A stretch of 64,000 nucleotides of DNA. Source: Lentimicrobium saccharophilum (GTDB lineage Bacteria > Bacteroidota > Bacteroidia > Bacteroidales > Lentimicrobiaceae). This document shows positions 55,083 through 64,000 of this stretch, one piece after another. The position numbers and the translations under genes are program-made. The notes beneath the pieces are model-generated. The model was not told where the DNA came from. It was given only the letters and a program-made list of their open reading frames with translations, and made no database searches. Within the stretch, counting starts at the first letter, position 1. Every line of letters begins with the position of its first letter. The stretch lies in contig NZ_DF968183.1 in the NCBI RefSeq assembly GCF_001192835.1, positions 1,009,021-1,073,020 on the forward strand, read 5' to 3'.

Positions 55083-58000
55083 ATGGAGGAAATGATGGGA
55101 AGACAATTAATTACCTGGACTCCAGCGCAATCAGATTGCCGGAGACGCTCACTTTTTATAACTTTTTTACTGATTATCTCAGTATTTTTCAGTTTTGCAC
55201 AATCGACTATATACATTGACCCAACCTTCACGGGCTCTCCAAAGAATGGCACCATTACAAACCCTTACAGCTCCTGGACAAGTTTTTCCCTGGTGAATGG
55301 TAATACCTATTTACAAAAAAGAGGCACAACGTACACTTCCTCAACACAAATTTTCATCAGTGCAAAAAACAACATCACAATCGGGGCATACGGCTCGGGC
55401 AACATGCCCGTTTTCTCTTATACCGGCAGTGGTTATGCTTTCAGAATTGAAGGCTCTTCCTATTGCACCGTTCAGGACTTTGAAGTCAATGGAAATACCA
55501 ATGCCTTTGCTCTTTTCGGCATTATTGGAACCTCATCAAACTATACCCAGAACAACACGATTAACAACTGCCTGGCTTATAATGCCCACAACACAAACAA
55601 TGCCGGATTCGGCGTTTACAGCTTCTACAGCAACGGGTTATCTGTCCTTAATACTGTAATTCACAATGTCGCCCTGGATGGAATGTACCTCAGATATACT
55701 CCTGATGTTGAAATCGGATATTGCAATGTATATGACATTAACCGCAGGTACTTCTCCAATTCCAACCAGACCTATTCATCGGGTGATGGCATTCAGCTTG
55801 ATGGCAATTACAATGGTTTCCACATTCATCATACCACCATTGACCGTACAAATGGAGCAGGCAACAAATTCAATCTCATTCTCAACAGCCCGCCGGGAGC
55901 CTCAGATAATGCAACAGGGATTATTGAATATTGCACATTTATCAATGGCTCAAATGTGGCTGCAGCTGTGCACATTGAACGCGGAAACGGGATCATAACC
56001 AGGTACAATACTTTTCAGGGAAATACCCTGGGCCTAAGAATTGCAGGAGCATATACCAGCAATAATCTTATTCATAATAACATCTTCTACAACTGTTCCA
56101 GCGGAATCGGCATTGGGTATACATATCCCTCTGTGGGGCCGGCGACGAATACCAAAGTCTATAACAATGTTTTTTACCGTGTTTCCAATTACCATATTTG
56201 GGTTGATAAAACCAATGTTGATTCAAGAAACAATATCCACCTGAGGGGCACAGACAATGGTGTTGCCATATACAACTACGGGGGCGGATCATGGACCATT
56301 ATGAACAACTGTTACGGCACATCTGCAACAGCCGGGACACCCGGAACAGGTTCAAATCCGGTTACAGGTAATCCGCTTTTTGTTAATCCGGCAGGTTACG
56401 ACTTCCACCTGCAAAGTAACTCTCCCTGTATCAATGCGGGCACTAATGTCAATATCGGATTGGACATTGAAGGAACAGCAATCCCTCAAAACGGAGTTCC
56501 TGATATCGGAGTTTACGAATACCAGTCAGGAACGGGTTCAAACCAGGCTCCACAGATCAGCAATCAGACCTTCTCATTGAATGAAAATTCACCCAACGGA
56601 ACCACTGCCGGGACAATAATCGCTACTGATCCTGATGCCGGACAAACCCTTACTTTCTCAATAACTTCGGGGAATACAAGCAATGCCTTTACCATCAACA
56701 GTGCAACCGGAGTATTATCAGTAAATAATTCTACAGCACTAAATTTTGAAGTTACCCCATCATTTAACCTGAATGTTCAGGTTACTGACAACGGCTCAGG
56801 CCCCTTAAGCAGCCAGGCAGTGGTAACCGTAAACTTAACTGATGTCAATGAATCCCCGGTTATCAATAACCAGACTTTCTCGATTCCTGAACAATCAGTC
56901 AATGGAACGCTGGTTGGTAATGTTATCGCAACCGACCCTGATAACGGACAAGCTCTTAACTATTCAATCGTTAGCGGCAATACATCAAATGCATTTTCAA
57001 TCAATGCTTCAAGCGGCGCCCTTATTGTCAATAATTCCGTTGCGCTGAATTTTCTGACAAACCCGACTTTCAGTCTGATGGTAAGGGTACAGGACAATGG
57101 CGCAGGCAACCTCAATTCAACAGCTCAGATTACCGTTAACCTTACTGAGGTTAATTATCCGCCGGTTATCAATAATCAGAGCTTTTCCCTGAATGAGCTT
57201 TCACAAAACGGAACCCTGGTCGGAACGGTACTGGCAACGGACAACAATCCGGGTCAGACGCTAACCTATTCAATTATTTCAGGTAATACATCTTCAGCAT
57301 TCACGATCAATGGAATATCAGGCGAATTGATGGTCAATAACTCTCAGGCACTGGTATTCAATACAAATCCGGTATTTAATCTTACTGTAAAGGTTCAGGA
57401 TAACGGCCCCGGAAATCTTTCAAGCAACGCCATTGTCACCGTTAATCTGATCCAGGAACCCCCACTTTCGCTCAGCTTTGCAGTTACCAACGAAACCCCT
57501 CCCGGGAATAACGGAGCGATTGACCTGACAGTGAATGGAGGATTTAGTCCGTTTTCTTACGTTTGGACCAACTCACAACCTGCCAATTGTGCAGAATTGG
57601 CAATTTCTTCGGTTTATGCAATTGGCGATGATGGGAATATCCCACAAAATGTCATAGACAATAACTTGAATACCAGATGGTCAAACAACGGCATCGGATC
57701 ATGGATAGAACTTGATCTTGGAGGCATAAAAACAATCTGCAGTGTCAATATTGCATGGTATAATGTTGTAAGAATAAATTATTTTGATATCTCGGTTTCT
57801 TCCGATGGTATAAACTACACAAATGTTTATACCGGAGAAAGCAATACAGCATACCTGCCAAATCCGGAACCCTACGATTTTGAAAATACAAGCGGACGAT
57901 TCGTACGGATAACCGTAAATGGCAACTCGATGAATGCCTGGGCCAGTATCACGGAAATAGATGTGATAGGTTTTGATCCTATAGCTTCAACCGAAGACAT

Positions 58001-61000
58001 CAATGGCCTCAGCGCAGGAAGCTATTTTGTTACCGTTACCGGATCAAACGGAAATACAATCACCGGTAGCGCTATAGTTGAATATGATGCGGGAAACTCA
58101 GCCCCGGTGATGAGCAATCAGACCTTCAGCATCAATGAGAACGCTTCCGCCGGAACCGTTGCAGGCATCATGAGTGCTGCGGACCCCGATCAGGGACAAA
58201 CCCTTACTTACAGCATCACTGCCGGAAACACCGGTGGCGCATTTGCCATCAGCCCTTCAACCGGAACTATAACGGTAAGCAACCAGTCAGCAGTTAACTT
58301 TGAAGTTAATCCGGTTTTCAGCCTGACCATCTGGGTACAGGACAATGGAGCCCCTGCACTTTCTGCCACTGCGGTTGCCACCATTAACCTGACGGATGTA
58401 AACGAATCACCGGTGATGAGCAATCAGACCTTCAGCATCAATGAGAACGCTTCCGCCGGAACCGTTGCAGGCACCATGAGTGCTGCGGACCCCGATCAGG
58501 AACAAACCCTGACATACAGCATCACTGCCGGAAACACCGGTGGCGCTTTTGCCATCCATCCTTCAACCGGAGTAATTACAGTAAATAACCCGGCAGCAAT
58601 TGATTTTGAAGTTAACCCGGTTTTCAGCCTGACCATCATGGTACAGGACAATGGAGCCCCTGCACTTTCTGCCACTGCGGTTGCCACCATTAACCTGACG
58701 GATGTGAACGAGTCCCCGGCAATGGGCGAACAGGTGTTCAGCATCAATGAGAACGTTCCCGCCGGAACCGTTGCAGGCACCATGAGTGCTTCAGATCCCG
58801 ACCAGGGCCAGTCCCTGACATACAGCATCACTGCCGGAAACACCGGTGGCGCATTTGCCATCCATCCTTCAACCGGAGTAATTACAGTAAATAACCCGGC
58901 AGCAATTGATTTTGAAGTTAACCCGGTTTTCAGCCTGACCATCAGGGTACAGGACAATGGAGCCCCTGCACTTTCTGCCACTGCGGTTGCCACCATTAAC
59001 CTGACGGATGTAAACGAGTCCCCGGCAATAGACGACCAGGTATTCAGCATCAATGAAAACGTTCCCGCCGGAACCGTTGCAGGCACCATGAGTGCTGCGG
59101 ACCCCGATCAGGGACAAACCCTGACATACAGCATCACTGCCGGAAACACTGTTGGCGCATTTGCCATCCATCCTTCAACCGGAGTAATTACAGTAAATAA
59201 CCCGGCAGCAATTGATTTTGAAGTTAACCCGGTTTTCAGCCTGACCATCATGGCTCAGGATAACGGAGCACCCGCGCTTTCCGTCACTGCGATGGCAATC
59301 ATCAACCTGACGGATGTAAACGAGTCCCCGGCAATGGACGACCAGGTATTCAGCATCAATGAAAACGTTACCGCCGGAACCGTTGCAGGCACCATGAGTG
59401 CTGCGGACCCCGATCAGGGACAAACCCTGACATACAGCATCACTGCCGGAAACACCGTTGGCGCATTTGCCATCCATCCTTCAACCGGAGAAATTACAGT
59501 AAATAACCCGGCAGCAATTGATTTTGAAGTTAACCCGGTTTTCAGCCTGACCATCATGGCTCAGGATAACGGAGCACCCGCACTTTCCGTCAATGCAATG
59601 GCAACCATCAACCTGACGGATGTAAACGAGTCCCCGGCAATGGGCGACCAGGTGTTCAGCATCAATGAAAACGTTCCCGCCGGAACCGTTGCAGGCACCA
59701 TGAGTGCTTCAGATCCCGACCAGGGCCAGTCCCTGACATACAGCATTACAGCCGGAAACACCGGAGGCGCTTTTGCCATCCATCCTTCAACCGGAGTAAT
59801 TACAGTAAATAACCCGGCAGCAATTGATTTTGAAGTTAACCCGGTCTTTAGCCTGACCATCATGGTACAGGACAATGGAGCCCCTGCACTTTCTGCCACT
59901 GCGGTTGCCACCATTAACCTGACGGATGTGAACGAATCACCGGTGATGAGCAATCATACCTTCAGCATCAATGAAAACGTTCCCGCCGGAACCGCTGCCG
60001 GCACCATGAGTGCTTCAGATCCCGACCAGGGCCAGTCCATGACATACAGCATCACAGCCGGAAATACCGGTGGCGCTTTTGCCATCCATCCTTCAACCGG
60101 AGTAATTACAGTAAATAACCCGGCAGCAATTGATTTTGAAGTTAACCCGGTCTTTAGCCTGACCATCATGGCTCAGGATAACGGAGCACCCGCGCTTTAC
60201 GTCACTGCGATGGCAATTATCAACCTGACGGATATAAACGAGTCCCCGGCAATGGGCGACCAGGTATTCAGCATCAATGAAAACGTTCCCGCCGGAACCG
60301 CTGCCGGCACCATGAGTGCTTCAGATCCCGACCAGGGCCAGTCCATGACATACAGCATCACAGCCGGAAATACCGGTGGCGCTTTTACCATCCATCCTTC
60401 AACCGGAGTAATTACAGTAAATAACCCGGCAGCAATTGATTTTGAAGTAAACCCGGTTTTCAGCCTGACCATCATGGCTCAGGATAACGGAGCACCCGCG
60501 CTTTACATCACTGCGATGGCAATTATCAACCTGACGGATGTAAACGAGTCCCCTGTGATGAACAATCATGAGTTCGAGGTTTCCAGAACCGCACCTTCAG
60601 GCACCCTTATCGGAACAGTGGTAGCTTCTGATCCTGATTTTAACCAAACGCTTACATTCTCAATTACAGACGGAAATCCTGACAATATCTTCAGCATTGA
60701 CCCCCTGAGCGGTGAGTTATCCGTCAGCAACAGCAGTGCACTGATAGCTTCGGCCATCGAAATGTTCACCCTGAACATCCTGACCGAAGACAACGGGAAT
60801 CCCGCGCTCTCAGCATCTGCAATTGCCACCATCATGGTTACCGACAGCAACCTGCCGCCTTCCATCGATAATCAACTCTTTGCCATTGACGAAAATGCAG
60901 TGTCAGGCTCTATTGTCGGCCAGGTGACCGCCACAGACCCCGATCTGAACCAGGTTCTCTCTTTCGGCATTATCGGCGGTAATACTGATAATGCATTCCA

Positions 61001-64000
61001 GATCTCTGAAAACGGATTGCTCTCTGTTGCCAATGCTGGTCTGATGGATTTTGAGACATATCCTGTATTCAATCTCAACGTTCAGGTAACTGACAACGGC
61101 TCCCCTGCCCTGTCGGCTTCGGCAATGATTACCGTTGAACTCAACGATATCAACGAGACCCCGGTAATCGCCCAGGGCCAGTCATTCCAGGTTGATGAGC
61201 ATGTGCCGGCCTTAACCCAGGTAGGAACTGTGATGGCTACTGACCCCGATTCAGGACAGTCTCTCACGTTCACCATACAGGGTGGAAATACCAACAACGC
61301 CTTTACCATCGACGCCCTTACAGGTGAAATTACCGTGGCCGGAAATATCTGCTTCGAATACTGCAGCCAGTACAACCTGCTGGTGAGGTCAACCGACAAC
61401 GGATCTCCTGCTTTATACGGCGAGGAAACGGTGGTTATCCTCCTGAACGATGTGAACGAAGCTCCCGTTATTGCAGATCAGAGTTTCGGCGTTTCCAGAA
61501 CAGCGCCTGCAGGCACCCTTATCGGAACAGTGGTAGCTTCTGATCCTGATTTTAGCCAAACGCTTACATTCTCAATTACAGACGGAAATCCTGACAATAT
61601 CTTCAGCATTGACCCCCTGAGCGGTGAGTTATCCGTCAGCAACAGCAGTGCACTGATGGCTTCGGCCATCGAAATGTTCACCCTGAATATCCTGACCGAA
61701 GACAACGGGAATCCCGTGCTCTCAGCATCTGCAATTGCCACCATCATGGTTACCGACAGCAACCTGCCGCCTTCCATCGATAATCAACTCTTTGCCATTG
61801 ACGAAAATGCAGTGTCAGGCTCTATTGTCGGCCAGGTGACCGCCACAGACCCCGATCTGAACCAGGTTCTCTCTTTCGGCATTATCGGCGGTAATACTGA
61901 TAATGCATTCCAGATCTCTGAAAACGGATTGCTCTCTGTTGCCAATGCTGGTCTGATGGATTTTGAGACATATCCTGTATTCAATCTCAACGTTCAGGTA
62001 ACTGACAACGGCTCCCCTGCCCTGTCGGCTTCGGCAATGATTACCGTTGAACTCAACGATATCAACGAGGCCCCGGTAATCGCCCAGGGCCAGTCATTCC
62101 AGGTTGATGAGCATGTGCCGGCCTTAACCCAGGTAGGAACTGTGATGGCTACTGACCCCGATTCAGGACAGTCTCTCACGTTCACCATACAGGGCGGAAA
62201 TCCTGACAATATCTTCAGCATTGATCCCCTGAGCGGTGAGTTATCCGTCAGCAACAGCAGTGCACTGATGGCTTCGGCCATTGAAATGTTCACCCTGAAC
62301 ATCCTGACCGAAGACAACGGAAATCCCGCGCTCTCAGCATCTGCAATTGCCACCATCATGGTTACCGACAGCAACCTGCCTCCTTCCATCGATAATCAAC
62401 TCTTTGCCATTGACGAAAATGCAGTGTCAGGCTCTATTGTCGGCCAGGTGACCGCCACAGACCCCGATCTGAACCAGGTTCTCTCTTTCAGCATTATCGG
62501 CGGTAATACTGATAATGCATTCCAGATCTCTGAAAACGGATTACTCTCTGTTGCCAATGCTGGTCTGATGGATTTTGAGACATATCCTGTATTCAATCTC
62601 AACGTTCAGGTAACTGACAACGGCTCCCCTGCCCTGTCGGCTTCGGCAATGATTACCGTTGAGCTCAACGATATCAACGAGACCCCGGTAATCGCCCAGG
62701 GCCAGGCATTCCAGGTTGATGAGCATGTGCCGGCCTTAACCCAGGTAGGAACAGTGATGGCTGCTGACCCCGATTCAGGACAGTCTCTCACGTTCACCAT
62801 ACAGGGCGGAAATACCAACAACGCCTTTGCCATCGACGCCCTTACAGGTGAAATCACCGTGGCCGGAAATATCTGCTTCGAATACTGCAGCCAGTACAAC
62901 CTGCTGGTGAGGGCCACCGACAACGGTTCTCCCGCTTTATATGGCGAGGAAACGGTGGTTATTCTCCTGAACGATGTGAACGAAGCTCCCGTTATTGCAG
63001 ATCAGAGTTTCGGCGTTTCCAGAACAGCGCCTGCAGGCACCCTTATCGGAACGGTGGTAGCTTCTGATCCTGATTTTAACCAAACGCTTACATTCTCAAT
63101 TACAGACGGAAATCCTGACAATATCTTCAGCATTGATCCCCTCAGCGGTGAGTTATCCGTCAGCAACAGCAGTGCACTGATGGCTTCGGCCATTGAAATG
63201 TTCACCCTGAACATCCTGACCGAAGACAACGGGAATCCCGCGCTCACAGCATCTGCAATTGCCACCATCATGGTTACCGACAGCAACCTGCCTCCTTCCA
63301 TCGATAATCAACTCTTTGCCATTGACGAAAATGCAGTGTCAGGCTCTATTGTCGGCCAGGTGACCGCCACAGACCCCGATCTGAACCAGGTTCTCTCTTT
63401 CAGCATTATCGGCGGTAATACTGATAATGCATTCCAGATCTCTGAAAACGGATTGCTCTCTGTTGCCAATGCTGGTCTGATGGATTTTGAGACATATCCT
63501 GTATTCAATCTCAACGTTCAGGTAACTGACAACGGCTCCCCTGCCCTGTCGGCTTCGGCAATGATTACCGTTGAACTCAACGATATCAACGAGGTCCCGG
63601 TAATCGCCCAGGGCCAGTCATTCCAGGTTGATGAGCATGTGCCGGCCTTAACCCAGGTAGGAACTGTGATGGCTACTGACCCCGATTCAGGACAGTCTCT
63701 CACGTTCACCATACAGGGCGGAAATACCAACAACGCCTTTGCCATCGACGCCCTTACAGGTGAAATTACCGTGGCCGGAAATATCTGCTTCGAATACTGC
63801 AGCCAGTACAACCTGCTGGTGAGGGCCACCGACAACGGTTCTAACGCTTTATACGACGAGGAAACCGTGGTTATCCTTCTGAACGATGTAAACGAGGCCC
63901 CGGTAATCGCCCAGGGCCAGTCATTCCAGGTTGATGAGCATGTGCCGGCCTTAACCCAGGTAGGAACTGTGATGGCTACTGACCCCGATTCAGGACAGTC
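55083..64000 (+). CDS. giant surface adhesin: beta-helix, SprB/discoidin module and cadherin repeats; 3' end outside window
   Basis: The frame is open from the ATG at 55083 to the window end, at least 2972 residues; ATGs at 55092 and 55095 are possible starts nearer a GGAGGA. Signal segment SLFITFLLIISVFFSFA, then a beta-helix (about residues 45-480) nearly identical to that of the preceding gene. Three cadherin-like repeats begin at residues 490, 592 and 694. A SprB-type repeat follows, split by a discoidin-like (F5/8 C) domain (about 834-965). From residue 1008 come eight 102-residue cadherin-like repeats, then a second set in 304-residue super-repeats. The sorting domain must lie beyond the edge. 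Probably a T9SS-exported adhesin; calcium-binding motifs are the DVNExP type. Confidence 0.85.
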   Translation, partial: MEEMMGRQLITWTPAQSDCRRRSLFITFLLIISVFFSFAQSTIYIDPTFTGSPKNGTITNPYSSWTSFSLVNGNTYLQKRGTTYTSSTQIFISAKNNITIGAYGSGNMPVFSYTGSGYAFRIEGSSYCTVQDFEVNGNTNAFALFGIIGTSSNYTQNNTINNCLAYNAHNTNNAGFGVYSFYSNGLSVLNTVIHNVALDGMYLRYTPDVEIGYCNVYDINRRYFSNSNQTYSSGDGIQLDGNYNGFHIHHTTIDRTNGAGNKFNLILNSPPGASDNATGIIEYCTFINGSNVAAAVHIERGNGIITRYNTFQGNTLGLRIAGAYTSNNLIHNNIFYNCSSGIGIGYTYPSVGPATNTKVYNNVFYRVSNYHIWVDKTNVDSRNNIHLRGTDNGVAIYNYGGGSWTIMNNCYGTSATAGTPGTGSNPVTGNPLFVNPAGYDFHLQSNSPCINAGTNVNIGLDIEGTAIPQNGVPDIGVYEYQSGTGSNQAPQISNQTFSLNENSPNGTTAGTIIATDPDAGQTLTFSITSGNTSNAFTINSATGVLSVNNSTALNFEVTPSFNLNVQVTDNGSGPLSSQAVVTVNLTDVNESPVINNQTFSIPEQSVNGTLVGNVIATDPDNGQALNYSIVSGNTSNAFSINASSGALIVNNSVALNFLTNPTFSLMVRVQDNGAGNLNSTAQITVNLTEVNYPPVINNQSFSLNELSQNGTLVGTVLATDNNPGQTLTYSIISGNTSSAFTINGISGELMVNNSQALVFNTNPVFNLTVKVQDNGPGNLSSNAIVTVNLIQEPPLSLSFAVTNETPPGNNGAIDLTVNGGFSPFSYVWTNSQPANCAELAISSVYAIGDDGNIPQNVIDNNLNTRWSNNGIGSWIELDLGGIKTICSVNIAWYNVVRINYFDISVSSDGINYTNVYTGESNTAYLPNPEPYDFENTSGRFVRITVNGNSMNAWASITEIDVIGFDPIASTEDINGLSAGSYFVTVTGSNGNTITGSAIVEYDAGNSAPVMSNQTFSINENASAGTVAGIMSAADPDQGQTLTYSITAGNTGGAFAISPSTGTITVSNQSAVNFEVNPVFSLTIWVQDNGAPALSATAVATINLTDVNESPVMSNQTFSINENASAGTVAGTMSAADPDQEQTLTYSITAGNTGGAFAIHPSTGVITVNNPAAIDFEVNPVFSLTIMVQDNGAPALSATAVATINLTDVNESPAMGEQVFSINENVPAGTVAGTMSASDPDQGQSLTYSITAGNTGGAFAIHPSTGVITVNNPAAIDFEVNPVFSLTIRVQDNGAPALSATAVATINLTDVNESPAIDDQVFSINENVPAGTVAGTMSAADPDQGQTLTYSITAGNTVGAFAIHPSTGVITVNNPAAIDFEVNPVFSLTIMAQDNGAPALSVTAMAIINLTDVNESPAMDDQVFSINENVTAGTVAGTMSAADPDQGQTLTYSITAGNTVGAFAIHPSTGEITVNNPAAIDFEVNPVFSLTIMAQDNGAPALSVNAMATINLTDVNESPAMGDQVFSINENVPAGTVAGTMSASDPDQGQSLTYSITAGNTGGAFAIHPSTGVITVNNPAAIDFEVNPVFSLTIMVQDNGAPALSATAVATINLTDVNESPVMSNHTFSINENVPAGTAAGTMSASDPDQGQSMTYSITAGNTGGAFAIHPSTGVITVNNPAAIDFEVNPVFSLTIMAQDNGAPALYVTAMAIINLTDINESPAMGDQVFSINENVPAGTAAGTMSASDPDQGQSMTYSITAGNTGGAFTIHPSTGVITVNNPAAIDFEVNPVFSLTIMAQDNGAPALYITAMAIINLTDVNESPVMNNHEFEVSRTAPSGTLIGTVVASDPDFNQTLTFSITDGNPDNIFSIDPLSGELSVSNSSALIASAIEMFTLNILTEDNGNPALSASAIATIMVTDSNLPPSIDNQLFAIDENAVSGSIVGQVTATDPDLNQVLSFGIIGGNTDNAFQISENGLLSVANAGLMDFETYPVFNLNVQVTDNGSPALSASAMITVELNDINETPVIAQGQSFQVDEHVPALTQVGTVMATDPDSGQSLTFTIQGGNTNNAFTIDALTGEITVAGNICFEYCSQYNLLVRSTDNGSPALYGEETVVILLNDVNEAPVIADQSFGVSRTAPAGTLIGTVVASDPDFSQTLTFSITDGNPDNIFSIDPLSGELSVSNSSALMASAIEMFTLNILTEDNGNPVLSASAIATIMVTDSNLPPSIDNQLFAIDENAVSGSIVGQVTATDPDLNQVLSFGIIGGNTDNAFQISENGLLSVANAGLMDFETYPVFNLNVQVTDNGSPALSASAMITVELNDINEAPVIAQGQSFQVDEHVPALTQVGTVMATDPDSGQSLTFTIQGGNPDNIFSIDPLSGELSVSNSSALMASAIEMFTLNILTEDNGNPALSASAIATIMVTDSNLPPSIDNQLFAIDENAVSGSIVGQVTATDPDLNQVLSFSIIGGNTDNAFQISENGLLSVANAGLMDFETYPVFNLNVQVTDNGSPALSASAMITVELNDINETPVIAQGQAFQVDEHVPALTQVGTVMAADPDSGQSLTFTIQGGNTNNAFAIDALTGEITVAGNICFEYCSQYNLLVRATDNGSPALYGEETVVILLNDVNEAPVIADQSFGVSRTAPAGTLIGTVVASDPDFNQTLTFSITDGNPDNIFSIDPLSGELSVSNSSALMASAIEMFTLNILTEDNGNPALTASAIATIMVTDSNLPPSIDNQLFAIDENAVSGSIVGQVTATDPDLNQVLSFSIIGGNTDNAFQISENGLLSVANAGLMDFETYPVFNLNVQVTDNGSPALSASAMITVELNDINEVPVIAQGQSFQVDEHVPALTQVGTVMATDPDSGQSLTFTIQGGNTNNAFAIDALTGEITVAGNICFEYCSQYNLLVRATDNGSNALYDEETVVILLNDVNEAPVIAQGQSFQVDEHVPALTQVGTVMATDPDSGQ
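57465..58095 (+). other. SprB-type repeat with discoidin-like domain nested inside
   Basis: The first half (NNGAIDLTVNGGFSPFSYVW, 57513-57575) and second half (ASTEDINGLSAGSYFVTVTG, about 57979-58040) together form one SprB repeat. Between them lies about 130 residues with the F5/8 C pattern: NVIDNNLNTRWSNNGIGSWIELDLG, VNIAWYN, ISVSSDGINYTNVY and SGRFVRITVNG. Confidence 0.75.
58104..60551 (+). repeat. eight tandem 306-bp cadherin-repeat units
   Basis: Units begin at 58104, 58410, 58716, 59022, 59328, 59634, 59940 and 60246, exactly 306 bases apart. They are highly similar at DNA level, each coding for about 102 residues (FSINENVPAGTVAGTMSASD, then GGAFAIHPSTGVITVNNPAA). Confidence 0.92.
60552..64000 (+). 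repeat. 912-bp super-repeats of three cadherin-like domains
   Basis: Three domain types alternate: type 1 (VSRTAPAGTLIGTVVASDPD), type 2 (PPSIDNQLFAIDENAVSGSI) and type 3 (PVIAQGQSFQVDEHVPALTQ). Type 2 starts at 60858, 61770, 62382 and 63294, so spacing is 912, 612 and 912 bases. The 612-base step is explained by a chimeric domain near 62190. Copies are nearly identical. Two type 3 domains stand side by side from 63597. Confidence 0.9.

Noticed and set aside
55297..57048. Several short plus-strand frames at the start of the giant adhesin
   Set aside because: They are out-of-frame shadows of the open frame from 55083, which continues to the window end.
58496..63835. Many long minus-strand open frames across the cadherin repeats
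   Set aside because: They recur with the 306/912-base repeat periods, are mirror images of the plus-strand frame, and have no start signals or family similarity. They are shadows of the repeat gene.

Overview
The window looks like a chromosomal segment of a member of the Bacteroidota, most likely an anaerobic Bacteroidales-type lineage. The signs are type IX secretion (T9SS) parts, T9SS sorting tails, TAnnTTTG promoter boxes, the order exbB-exbD-tonB-folC, and a tungsten/molybdenum aldehyde:ferredoxin oxidoreductase. No rRNA, tRNA, CRISPR array, phage or insertion sequence was found, and the species cannot be named from the sequence alone.

Layout. (1) 1-9015: T9SS block. Two tandem PorU-type sortases lie on the minus strand (the distal one is cut by the window edge). 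A divergent porP/sprF-type gene and gldJ follow on the plus strand. (2) 9156-11517: murF-anmK, cell-wall synthesis and recycling. (3) 11942-17219: a TonB-dependent receptor with the CxxxM and HxM residues of copper receptors plus an MbnP-like lipoprotein. These converge on a minus-strand operon of ECF sigma factor, zinc-binding anti-sigma factor, CnrX/ZraP-like sensor and Spy/CpxP-like chaperone. (4) 17476-21524: two small membrane proteins, then exbB-exbD-tonB-folC. (5) 21527-32101: thiS-thiF, a tungsten-type AOR, an ATP-grasp protein, P5C dehydrogenase, an SDR, ppnP, a ModE-type regulator overlapping a WtpA-like tungstate-binding lipoprotein, and an ALDH7-type dehydrogenase. (6) 32259-50623: an exopolysaccharide locus with flippase, polymerase candidate, glycosyltransferases, FkbM methyltransferase, deacetylase, AsnB-like, CapK-like and CapA-like modifiers, an Alg14/Alg13-type split transferase, an initiating sugar-phosphate transferase, Wza-like export lipoprotein and Wzc-like tyrosine kinase. 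(7) 51129-64000: two paralogous giant surface proteins (beta-helix plus cadherin repeats). The second runs off the window after at least 2972 residues.

How it fits together. The T9SS genes at the left would export and anchor the large adhesins at the right. TonB-ExbBD would energise the copper-type receptor, and the adjacent ECF module may sense periplasmic metal or envelope stress. ThiS/ThiF, ModE and WtpA around the AOR suggest a tungsten or molybdenum cofactor supply neighbourhood. The exopolysaccharide locus sits directly before the adhesins, which suggests a shared surface or biofilm role.

The most unusual observations are three: a discoidin-like domain nested inside a SprB-type repeat in the last gene, a cadherin array with 306-bp and 912-bp repeat periods and a visible chimeric repeat, and an AOR whose first cluster cysteine is spaced C-x3-C rather than C-x2-C.
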